This document shows positions 1 to 8,016 of a DNA stretch of 29,430 nucleotides, one piece after another (position 1 is the stretch's first letter; the number at the start of each line of letters is the position of its first letter). The translations under genes and the position numbers were made by a program. Location: positions 1-29,430 of the forward strand of contig CAKOKM010000016.1 of assembly GCA_934091015.1 (NCBI GenBank), given 5' to 3'. The notes under the pieces were generated by a model. The model saw only the letters and a list, made by a program, of their open reading frames with translations, ran no database searches and was not told the origin of the DNA. This stretch comes from an uncultured Bacilli bacterium. Lineage in GTDB: Bacteria; Bacillota_I; Bacilli_A; RF39; UBA660.

Positions 1-118
1 CAAATAAAAAGTATTTTCAATAAAGAAAACACTTTAAACTTTAGTTTATTCTATAAATCAAGAATAATTCATTTAATTTTATTTGTCATTTTAATATATA
101 TTTTATATTAAATAACTA

Positions 119-2251
119 TTATCCAATACGGAATGCGGGAGAAACGCCAATAACCGTACTTGAAAGATATCTATACCATTTTCCTGTATTATGAACATAA
201 AAGAAATAATTATTTTCAGCAGGTCCGGCGTCGCGAAGCCACCAATGTGTACCAACATTATTATATTTTTTTATAGCTAATTCATAATTTGAACTGTTTG
301 TTACGTTTTTTACAGCATAGTAATCCAATTGTCTCATTTTATTATAAGCAGTTCCGCCATTAACTCCCCATATTTCTTTAGGACTTAACATATATAATTT
401 ATCAATAGTTTCAAAATTTTCTTCTCCTTCAGTACTTCCATGTCCTGATATTACTTTCGTATCTACTATAACATTTTTTAATTCTTTTGGAAATGCATTT
501 AGCAATTCTCCATTTACATATGAACGCATTTCACTATCTTTCCAACCACCTACACTGGTAGCTGTAGAATTCATTGATTTTAGTTCAATGAGACTCAAAA
601 ATTCCACTACAAATCCACAGGCCGTTTGAGAAAAAGTACTATCATTACATTCACTAGGAGTTGAATTATTTGCAAGTCGTAAAGTATAATTTTTTCCATT
701 TATACTAACTTGTTTCGTTGAACCAACATGATATATTGATGTTCTTCCAACTTTAAGATTGTTTGCAATTGTCTCCCATGAATCATCTCTAAATGCATTG
801 TAATCTATCATTAGATATGGTTTTTCTAATTCTCCAGTGCCACCTGATATTATGACATTAGAGTTTAAAAAAAGTGTAGGATGTATTGCAGTTCTTGTCG
901 CTGCTTCATTAGTATAAAATCCAATAAAACCATTTACACTAGACATAAACACACCACTTGGAGAAGTGGTATAACTTGTTAATGTCCACTTATTAGAAGT
1001 ACTTAACCAATTATCATTATTACAATCACCATTACCTATATTATTTCTGCAAGCCTCATTTGTTGATGCATAACCATAGTCACTTGGATATATAAGCCCA
1101 ATCTTACCATCCCATGTATTTGTTCTTATCATTCCATCTGATGGATTTGTCACGTGTGTAGTTCCTCTTTCTGCATTATACATACTTAGTGCTGATATCT
1201 TATTTGAAGTAGCAGCACCTAAATTCCATCTCACACTTGCAATTTTATCTAAAAATGACGATTTTATACTATCTTCATAAAAGAAACGACTATCCTTAGA
1301 ATCTTTTACATCATTATACCAATATGTTATACCACTTGTTTTACTCGTATCTAAATAATCAGTATTAAGTTCTGTCATTAAATCTGCTTGACTCCATTCA
1401 TTTATTCCCAAGCCACCATTTATATCTTCTGGTGAAGTATCCCATGAATAATTTCCTAAATAATCATTTCTTACAATTTTTACCATTCTTTCATATTGTT
1501 TAGTTACAGTATTATACACATTAAATATACCGATTATTCTCCATAATTCTTCATTAAAGTATATATAATTCTTTGGATTTGCTCCAACATATCTTATATT
1601 TTTATCTGCGGTATTATCAACCATTAATCCATTACTATTTTTACTTTCAACATATAAATTATCAATATGACTTACTAAATTAACAACATCATTATTCTTA
1701 CTATTTTCACTATCAATATAATTTATTACTAAATCATATTTATCATTATTATCTCTAACTGGAATATTTACTTTTAAACTATATATATCATTAGCGTTCT
1801 TATATTTTATTTCTAAAGAAACATCATCTACCGGAGCCACATTTATTTCTCTAACTGTTTGAGTTTCAATTATATTATCTTTTCCTCTTTTATAACCTAA
1901 AAAATATTTTCCATTATTTTCATAATAAACTACATAACCTTCATTAAACTTAACATTCTCTTCTTTATATATAAATTTAACACATTGAACCTTTGTTGCA
2001 GCACTAGGTACAATATTATTGTTTGTCATATCACAAGTTTTAGTAGGCATTGATTCAAGTCCAAAAGAACTTAAATCCTTTTCAACTTCTCTTGTAATAA
2101 CTGCAACAGTTATTTTAGTATCATTCCTATTACTTTGACTATCGTATATATTTTTTATTGTAGTAATAAGTTGAAATAAAAATATAACAACAATTGAAAC
2201 CAAAGATATACTAACTATTATTTCAACTAATGTAAACCCTTTTTTATTCAT
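119..2251 (-). CDS. Pilin-like surface protein with two DUF6273-like lectin-type modules
   Basis: A 710-residue protein beginning MNKKGFTLVEI, a class III (type IV) prepilin leader: the basic MNKKG, cleavage before F, the conserved Glu five residues later, then a hydrophobic helix to about residue 30. About residues 210-480 form module A (ADKNIRYVGANP, LWRIIGIF, GINEWSQADLMTELNTDYL, YPSDYGYAS, ending GGTGE). Residues 480-710 form module B (SQTACGFVVEF, SGHGS, RQLDYY, WWLRDAG, PAFRIG). The start chosen is the second of two ATGs, because AGGAGG lies 5 bases before it; that ribosome site is inside the end of ftsW and the two genes overlap by one base (TGATG), so they are probably translationally coupled. 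Module A is homologous to the C-terminus of the 8017-9576 protein, module B to the 3' end of the broken gene at 12318. The function as an adhesin is inferred. No pilus assembly genes are in the window. Confidence 0.85.
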   Translation of the reverse strand: MNKKGFTLVEIIVSISLVSIVVIFLFQLITTIKNIYDSQSNRNDTKITVAVITREVEKDLSSFGLESMPTKTCDMTNNNIVPSAATKVQCVKFIYKEENVKFNEGYVVYYENNGKYFLGYKRGKDNIIETQTVREINVAPVDDVSLEIKYKNANDIYSLKVNIPVRDNNDKYDLVINYIDSENSKNNDVVNLVSHIDNLYVESKNSNGLMVDNTADKNIRYVGANPKNYIYFNEELWRIIGIFNVYNTVTKQYERMVKIVRNDYLGNYSWDTSPEDINGGLGINEWSQADLMTELNTDYLDTSKTSGITYWYNDVKDSKDSRFFYEDSIKSSFLDKIASVRWNLGAATSNKISALSMYNAERGTTHVTNPSDGMIRTNTWDGKIGLIYPSDYGYASTNEACRNNIGNGDCNNDNWLSTSNKWTLTSYTTSPSGVFMSSVNGFIGFYTNEAATRTAIHPTLFLNSNVIISGGTGELEKPYLMIDYNAFRDDSWETIANNLKVGRTSIYHVGSTKQVSINGKNYTLRLANNSTPSECNDSTFSQTACGFVVEFLSLIELKSMNSTATSVGGWKDSEMRSYVNGELLNAFPKELKNVIVDTKVISGHGSTEGEENFETIDKLYMLSPKEIWGVNGGTAYNKMRQLDYYAVKNVTNSSNYELAIKKYNNVGTHWWLRDAGPAENNYFFYVHNTGKWYRYLSSTVIGVSPAFRIG

Positions 2252-3405
2252 CATAACCTCCTAATCAATTGATCTTCATGATATATATTTGATTCTATAG
2301 CAATTCTTTCATTTACAAACATTAAAAGCAACACATTCATTAAAAATGATCCACCATAAGATAAAAATGGAACTGGAACACCCGTAAGTGGAATAAGTGC
2401 AAGTATTCCTAATAAATTAATAGCTAAATGTATCGTTATATAACAAAAAGTTCCATAAGCGATAATTGATCCTCTAATTGTAGATGCTTCTTTAGATATT
2501 TTAAGTAATCTAAACAACAGTAAAATATACATTAATAAAACCACTGCAGCTCCTAACACACCTATTTCCTCAACAATTATTGGAAATATAAAGTCAGTAT
2601 GTGCTTCTGGTAAATACAAATATTTTTGAGTTGAATTACCTAATCCTTTACCAAATAATCCTCCATTAGAAATTGCTATAAATCCATTACACACCTGATA
2701 ACCAGTTTTCTCTGTATATCTTGTACAAGGTGTTTTAAAATTTAAACGATCAGCTTGTTCTTTAGTTAAAAGATTACCTGATAAAACAACAAACAGTACT
2801 AATAAAAAACATAACACTACACCAGACTTTTTAAGTAAATCATACCCTTTAGATTTAATCGGCATAAAAATAATCAATAATCCAAGTATTCCTGCAATAA
2901 TTATAGCAGTACCTAAATCTGGTTGAATAGCAACTAAACCAACTCCAATAACTCCAAGTACAATAGGAACATATATTTTATTAGAACTAAACTCTTTCTT
3001 TAATATTATTTTTTCATAAAAAACCCCAAAATAAAGTATCAAAGCAGTCTTTAAAAATTCACTAGGTTGAACAGTTATAGGTCCTATTTTAAACCATGAT
3101 TTAGCACTATTTGTAATAGATCCATATGGAAATATTAAAGCAAGTACTATTAAAACTACATAAAAATAAACTTTAGCTAAATATTTATACTTACTAGTAG
3201 GTATTCTAATTATAAAAAATAAACCTATAATCCACATTACAATAGCAATAAAAGCCTGTCTCTTAAAAAAATATGTTTCTTCTACTTTATTATATAAAAC
3301 AGCAGATATTGAAGATGCACTAAAAACCATTACTAATCCAAAAATAGTAAATATCAAAATTATAAGTAAAAATTTTTTATCTAATTTATTATATAATTTT
3401 TTCAT
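2251..3405 (-). CDS. ftsW: FtsW-type SEDS peptidoglycan glycosyltransferase
   Basis: A 384-residue polytopic membrane protein of the FtsW/RodA/SpoVE (SEDS) family, which polymerises lipid II with a partner class B penicillin-binding protein. Family motifs visible are VQPSEFLK, QPDLGTA, GLFGKGLGNS, LPEAHTDFIFPIIVEE and PFLSYGGS. LPEAHTDFIF favours the division-type FtsW over RodA. The extracytoplasmic loop before GLFGKGLG carries two cysteines 14 residues apart (in TPCTRY and GYQVCN), unusual for this loop and possibly a disulfide if exported to an oxidising surface. The gene follows the sigma-factor terminator by about 30 bases and its last codons contain the ribosome site of the pilin-like gene downstream. 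SpoVE-like use cannot be excluded because a sporulation-type sigma gene is next door. Confidence 0.88.
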   Translation of the reverse strand: MKKLYNKLDKKFLLIILIFTIFGLVMVFSASSISAVLYNKVEETYFFKRQAFIAIVMWIIGLFFIIRIPTSKYKYLAKVYFYVVLIVLALIFPYGSITNSAKSWFKIGPITVQPSEFLKTALILYFGVFYEKIILKKEFSSNKIYVPIVLGVIGVGLVAIQPDLGTAIIIAGILGLLIIFMPIKSKGYDLLKKSGVVLCFLLVLFVVLSGNLLTKEQADRLNFKTPCTRYTEKTGYQVCNGFIAISNGGLFGKGLGNSTQKYLYLPEAHTDFIFPIIVEEIGVLGAAVVLLMYILLLFRLLKISKEASTIRGSIIAYGTFCYITIHLAINLLGILALIPLTGVPVPFLSYGGSFLMNVLLLMFVNERIAIESNIYHEDQLIRRL

Positions 3406-3431
3406 CTAGCACCTACTATATTAATAGTACC

Positions 3432-3461
3432 ACAAAAAAACTTGTAATAAAATACAAGTTT
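3432..3461 (-). terminator. Intrinsic terminator after the sigma-factor gene
   Basis: On the minus strand a 9-bp perfect stem (AAACTTGTA / TACAAGTTT) with a 6-base loop is followed by a run of seven T. It lies 20 bases past the stop codon of the sigma gene. The stem is A+T-rich, as expected in this genome. Confidence 0.7.
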
Positions 3462-3479
3462 AAGCTTAAATATATATTT

Positions 3480-4199
3480 TTACAATTTTTTAACTTTATT
3501 ATTTGTTTCTATATAACCTAATTTATTTAATTTTTCACTTATTTTATTTGTTAATTTAATCTTTCTTTTGGAAACTGTTCCCTGTGTTATATTTAACATT
3601 CTAGCAATGTCTCTTTGATCGTAAATAGGACTATCATTAAAGCCATATAAAACCATTAAAAGTTTTTGTTCTTCTTCTGTTAATTCATTAATAATTAAAT
3701 GAATTGCTTTATATAATTCTAATTGTTCATGTTTTTCTTGAAACATAGTTATATTATCACGATTATTACCTAATACATCTTTTAAGGTAAGATTTAAATT
3801 AAAGTTATAATCAATTTCTGATTTACTTTTAATAATAATCTTACTTGATAAACTAACTATCTTTTTTTCTTTTTTTAATTCTCTTAAAAACATATATATT
3901 TCATTATCTATACATTTTATCGCATAAGTTGCAAATTCATATCCTTTAGTATAATCAAATGTATCTACAGCTTTTATTAAGCCAATTAATCCTATCGAAA
4001 CTAATTCATCTTTTTCGTAATCAATTTTACCAAATTTATTTAATACTCTATATAATACAAATCTCATATTATGTTCTATTAAAAGATTTCTTGCATTCAT
4101 ATTTCCTTCTTTATATTCTTTAAACAGTTCATAAATTTTTCTACTACTAATTCTTTCTGGTAATTCTTCATTAAAAATACAGCAATTATTATGATTCAC
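3480..4199 (-). CDS. Sporulation-type RNA polymerase sigma factor (SigE/SigK/SigG-like)
   Basis: A 239-residue sigma-70 family protein. Region 2 is clear at about residues 50-112 (LIEHNMRFVLYRV, DELVSIGLIGLIKAVDTFDYTKGYEFATYA, then the -10-binding helix CIDNEIYMFLRELKKEKK). Region 4 is at about 172-228 (LTEEEQKLLMVLYGF, DQRDIARMLNITQGTVSKRK, a helix-turn-helix). The spacing, and the CIDNEI.M.LR.LKK signature with following VSL, match SigE/SigK rather than housekeeping SigA. The only start that includes region 2 intact is a GTG preceded by AGAGGAAAA. It stands alone between two terminators, so it is probably its own transcript. No spore genes are visible around it, so whether it controls sporulation or another regulon is unknown. 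Confidence 0.82.
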   Translation of the reverse strand: MNHNNCCIFNEELPERISSRKIYELFKEYKEGNMNARNLLIEHNMRFVLYRVLNKFGKIDYEKDELVSIGLIGLIKAVDTFDYTKGYEFATYAIKCIDNEIYMFLRELKKEKKIVSLSSKIIIKSKSEIDYNFNLNLTLKDVLGNNRDNITMFQEKHEQLELYKAIHLIINELTEEEQKLLMVLYGFNDSPIYDQRDIARMLNITQGTVSKRKIKLTNKISEKLNKLGYIETNNKVKKL

Positions 4200-4274
4200 T
4201 TTTCCTCTTTTCTTAAAAATATATTCTATATTTAATCATTAATTTTTACAAGAAATACTTCTATTTAATTATAT

Positions 4275-4306
4275 TCAAAAAAACTTGTAATATTTCATAC
4301 AAGCTT
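4275..4306 (-). terminator. Intrinsic terminator after smc
   Basis: On the minus strand AAGCTTGTA pairs with TACAAGTTT (one G-T pair) around an 8-base loop, followed by seven T, immediately past the smc stop codon. The stem resembles the terminator at 3432-3461. Confidence 0.7.
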
Positions 4307-4309
4307 TAC

Positions 4310-7240
4310 TTAATCTAACTTAACACTAACTAATTTAGATACGCCTGACTCTTGCATTGTTATTCCATATAAAGAACCAGCATATTCCATTGTTCTCTTT
4401 TTATGAGTAATTACAATAAATTGAGTCTTGTTATCATATTCCTTTAAATAGTTACCAAATATATCAACGTTTGCTTCATCAAGTGCCGCTTCCGCCTCAT
4501 CTAAAATACAAAATGGTACTGTTCTAATATTAATAGTAGCAAATAAAAGCGCTAATGCTGTCATAGATGCTTCTCCACCAGATAAAGTCTTTAAACTCTT
4601 AATTTCTTTTCCTGGAGGACATGCTTTAATCTCTAAACCACTAGTTAAAATATTATTTTCATCTAAAAGAACTAACTTTCCTTCTCCACCTCTAAATAAC
4701 TTCTTAAATACCTTACAGAACTCATTATTTAAAGCATTAAAAGTAGATAATAACCTTTCCTTCATCGTATCATCTAATTCATTAATTATCTCTAATAAGT
4801 CATTAATAGATCCCGTTAAATCTTCTTTTTGTTTAGTTAAAAATTCATATCTAGTATTAATACGTTCATATTCAGCAATAGATCCTGTATTAACATCTCC
4901 TAAATTCTTAATATCTCTCTTTAAATTATTAACCTTAATTCTAGCATCAGGTAAATTTAAATCTAACTTATATTCTTTAGCTTTATCATAAGTCATACCA
5001 TACTCTTCATTTAATCTTAATAAATATGTATCTAATTTAGATTCTTCTTTACTTATATTAACTTCTAAAGTTCTAATCTCATTCATTAATTTATTATATT
5101 CACTATTTTGTTTACGATTATTAATCTCTAATTCATTAATTTCTGATTGTAAATCATTTCTAGTACCTTTTATCTCATTAATATTTAATTCTATCTTTTC
5201 CTTTTCACCATTAACTTTATAGTATTCATCTAATATTTCTTGTAACTTACTAGAAATATCATTATTTAATATTCCAACATTTCCATTAATTTCATTATTA
5301 ACACTTATTAAATTATTATTTAATATTTCTAAATCATTATTTTTTCTAATAATATATTCTCTAGCTCCATTAAGTTCATTATTAGCATCAAATACTTTCT
5401 TCTCTAAAATAGTTAAATCTTTATCATGATTATTAATCTCTTCTTCTTTTAACTTTATTTCATTTACTTTAGAATTTAATAATTTAATTTTATTTTCTAA
5501 TTCAAACTTTTGACTAATTAAATTATTATTCGATTTATTAGTACCACCTGTAATAGATCCACCAGCATTAATAATATCTCCATCTAAAGTAACAATTTTA
5601 TACATATGATTAATTATTTTAGCTACATTAGTTCCATTTGTTAGATTATCAACAATTATTACATTACCTAACGCATTTAATATAACATTTCTATATTTAT
5701 GATCATATTTACATAAATCTGAAGCAATTCCTATAAAACATGGAACAACCTCTAACTTCTTTAATGATAATTCATCTATTCTTTTAGGCTTAATAATATT
5801 TAAAGGAAAAAAAGTAGCTCTACCTAAATTATTTTGTTTTAAATAATATACTGCTTCTTTAGCAGATGTTTCATTATCAGTTACAATTACATTAGCTATA
5901 AAACCAAGAGCCGTATCAATAGCTACTGAATATTTTTCTTCTGTTTCAACTAATTTACCTAAAATATCATGTATACCATTTAATCTATGATTATTAAGAA
6001 CACTTTTAACTGCATAAGGCATTTTACTATCATTTAAAGTACTATTTTGTAATATTTCAATTTGGCTCTTTAAATACATTTCATCTTTATTTAACTTACC
6101 TAAATCATTAAGTAAAAGATTTTTCTTAACATTTTCATTCTTATATTCATTAACTAAATCATTATATTTTTTATTTAAATTATCTAAACCATTTTTCTTT
6201 AATTCAATTTCTTCCTTTAATGAATTAATATCATTTTCTAATCTTAATTTATTTTCTTTTAAATTAATAATATTAGCTTGTAACTTAGAATCATCTACTT
6301 CATATTTTTCTCTTTCAATCATTATTTGCTTTTCACTTGCTAAGTTACTTAAAGTTTTAGTAATTTTAAATAATTCATCACTTTTTTGTGATAATTCTTC
6401 ATCTATTTTAAGTACTTTCATTTTAAGTGAATCTATTCTAGCATTATCAACTAAATTATTATTTTGATTAGCCATTAATTCATTAGATAACTTATCTAAA
6501 TTTTCTTTATCACTTTTATATGAATCGTTAATTGTTGTTATATCTAAAGCAAGAAGTGCTATTTCAGTACTTTCTAAATCTTTTTTATAATCTAAATATT
6601 TATGTGCTGTTTCAGCCTGTGCTTTTAAAGGCTCCAAATTAACATTAAGTTCATCTATTATTAAATTAATTTTTTCTAAATTATCATTAGTTTTATCTAA
6701 CTTTCTTAATGTATCTTCTTTTCTTTTTTTATACATTAATACACCAGATGCTTCCTCTAAAATTACTCTTTTATCCTCTGGCTTACCATCAATTATTTCT
6801 CCTATTTTACCTTGTGATATTATTGATAATGAATTTACATTCGTTCCTGAATCTAAAAATAAATTAGTAATATCTTTTAATCTACAAGATGAATTATTAA
6901 TATAGTATTCATTTTCCCCAGTAGAATACACAACTCTTTTTATTTCTATTTCGGCTAAATCACTCTTTAAATAATGATCAGAATTATCAAACGTTAAGGA
7001 AACCCAAGCTCTTGTTAATGGACTTCTTGACTTACTACCATTAAAAATAAAATCAGAAGAATTATTTCCTCTAATATCTTTAAGTGATTGTTCTCCAAGT
7101 ACCCATTTAATAGCATCAACTATATTACTTTTACCTGATCCATTAGGTCCAACTATTGCCGTTATTCCATCTTTAATTTCAATAGTTACTTTATCGGCAA
7201 AAGATTTAAAACCATGAATACTAATTCTTAATAATCTCAT
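4310..7240 (-). CDS. smc: Chromosome segregation ATPase SMC (short-armed)
   Basis: A 976-residue structural-maintenance-of-chromosomes protein, the core of bacterial condensin. The N-terminal head has Walker A GPNGSGKSN at residues 31-39 and a Q-loop region; the C-terminal head has the ABC signature LSGGEAS near 883 and Walker B PFCILDEAEAALDEAN near 913. The hinge is at about 410-560 (VAIDTALGFIANVIV, LGRATFFPLN, GGSITGG). Heads and hinge look complete, but each coiled-coil arm is about 240 residues and the total is some 200 residues shorter than typical SMC (about 1,180). ATG overlaps the rnc stop by 4 bases, so rnc-smc is an operon, a widespread Firmicutes arrangement. No ftsY follows, unlike in Bacillus. 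Confidence 0.95.
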   Translation of the reverse strand: MRLLRISIHGFKSFADKVTIEIKDGITAIVGPNGSGKSNIVDAIKWVLGEQSLKDIRGNNSSDFIFNGSKSRSPLTRAWVSLTFDNSDHYLKSDLAEIEIKRVVYSTGENEYYINNSSCRLKDITNLFLDSGTNVNSLSIISQGKIGEIIDGKPEDKRVILEEASGVLMYKKRKEDTLRKLDKTNDNLEKINLIIDELNVNLEPLKAQAETAHKYLDYKKDLESTEIALLALDITTINDSYKSDKENLDKLSNELMANQNNNLVDNARIDSLKMKVLKIDEELSQKSDELFKITKTLSNLASEKQIMIEREKYEVDDSKLQANIINLKENKLRLENDINSLKEEIELKKNGLDNLNKKYNDLVNEYKNENVKKNLLLNDLGKLNKDEMYLKSQIEILQNSTLNDSKMPYAVKSVLNNHRLNGIHDILGKLVETEEKYSVAIDTALGFIANVIVTDNETSAKEAVYYLKQNNLGRATFFPLNIIKPKRIDELSLKKLEVVPCFIGIASDLCKYDHKYRNVILNALGNVIIVDNLTNGTNVAKIINHMYKIVTLDGDIINAGGSITGGTNKSNNNLISQKFELENKIKLLNSKVNEIKLKEEEINNHDKDLTILEKKVFDANNELNGAREYIIRKNNDLEILNNNLISVNNEINGNVGILNNDISSKLQEILDEYYKVNGEKEKIELNINEIKGTRNDLQSEINELEINNRKQNSEYNKLMNEIRTLEVNISKEESKLDTYLLRLNEEYGMTYDKAKEYKLDLNLPDARIKVNNLKRDIKNLGDVNTGSIAEYERINTRYEFLTKQKEDLTGSINDLLEIINELDDTMKERLLSTFNALNNEFCKVFKKLFRGGEGKLVLLDENNILTSGLEIKACPPGKEIKSLKTLSGGEASMTALALLFATINIRTVPFCILDEAEAALDEANVDIFGNYLKEYDNKTQFIVITHKKRTMEYAGSLYGITMQESGVSKLVSVKLD

Positions 7241-7887
7241 TTATTACCACCACTACTTTTCTTTATTGCATCACGTGCTGCATTTTGTTCTGCTTCCTTT
7301 TTACTCTTTCCTACCCCTTTACCATAAATCATTCCTTCAACTCTTGCTTCTACTTCAAAAGTTTTATCATGAGCAGGACCATATTCATTTATCACAACAT
7401 AATCAACACTTTTTTGATTAGTTTGAACTAGTTCTTGTAAATATGATTTATAATCACTTAAATAAATATTATTTTCTTTAATTCTAGGAATAATTAAATC
7501 ATAAATAAACTCTTTAGCTTTAGACAAACCATTATTTAAATAAATAACAGCTATTACTGCTTCAAAAACATCAGCAACAATTGTTGCATTAACCTCATTA
7601 TGCATTCCATTTCCAACTTTTATATAATTAGCTAAATTTATTTCTTTAGCATAAGCATCTAAAGCTTCTTCACATACATACATAGATCTCTTTTTACTCA
7701 TTTGTCCTTCTGCTAATTTAGTATTCTTATAAAAATAATCAGAAATAACCAATTCTAATACCGCATCACCTAAATATTCTAATCTTTCATATGATTCTAT
7801 ATTATGTTCATTAGCATAACTAGTATGAGTTAATGCAACTTGTAAATCTTTATTATCTTTACTTATTCCATATTTACTTAAATCCAT
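7237..7887 (-). CDS. rnc: Ribonuclease III
   Basis: A 216-residue endonuclease for double-stranded RNA, acting in rRNA processing and mRNA turnover. The catalytic signature ERLEYLGDAVLEL is at residues 34-46; the second acidic cluster is in DVFEAVIAVIYL. A double-stranded RNA-binding domain occupies about residues 148-216 (DYKSYLQELVQ, GKGVGKSKKEAEQNAA). The ATG at 7887 is chosen because AAAGGTG lies 7 bases before it; a GTG three codons upstream would sit inside that ribosome site. The stop overlaps the smc start (ATGA). Confidence 0.95.
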   Translation of the reverse strand: MDLSKYGISKDNKDLQVALTHTSYANEHNIESYERLEYLGDAVLELVISDYFYKNTKLAEGQMSKKRSMYVCEEALDAYAKEINLANYIKVGNGMHNEVNATIVADVFEAVIAVIYLNNGLSKAKEFIYDLIIPRIKENNIYLSDYKSYLQELVQTNQKSVDYVVINEYGPAHDKTFEVEARVEGMIYGKGVGKSKKEAEQNAARDAIKKSSGGNK

Positions 7888-7971
7888 ATAAATCACCTTT
7901 ATCCTTTAAACATTATAAACTATATTTCATTTATTTTCTATATTCTAAAGTAAATATCCTAATTTTCACAA

Positions 7972-8009
7972 ATAAAAAAAGATATAATAGTAATTATTTT
8001 ATATCTTTT
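7972..8009 (-). terminator. Intrinsic terminator after the surface gene at 8017
   Basis: The minus strand carries an 11-bp stem (AAAAGATATAA / TTATATCTTTT) with an 11-base loop running into a T-tract, seven bases past the surface-gene stop. It isolates this gene from rnc. Confidence 0.65.
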
Positions 8010-8016
8010 AATTCAT

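Noticed and set aside
1..118. Possible RNA gene or template repeat at the left edge
   Set aside because: Only A+T-rich sequence with small A/T palindromes; no similarity to the variable patches and no tRNA-like folding.
870..990. Variable region in module A of the pilin-like protein
   Set aside because: Codons here are A/T-ending with normal adenine content, unlike the patches at 8086 and 12318.
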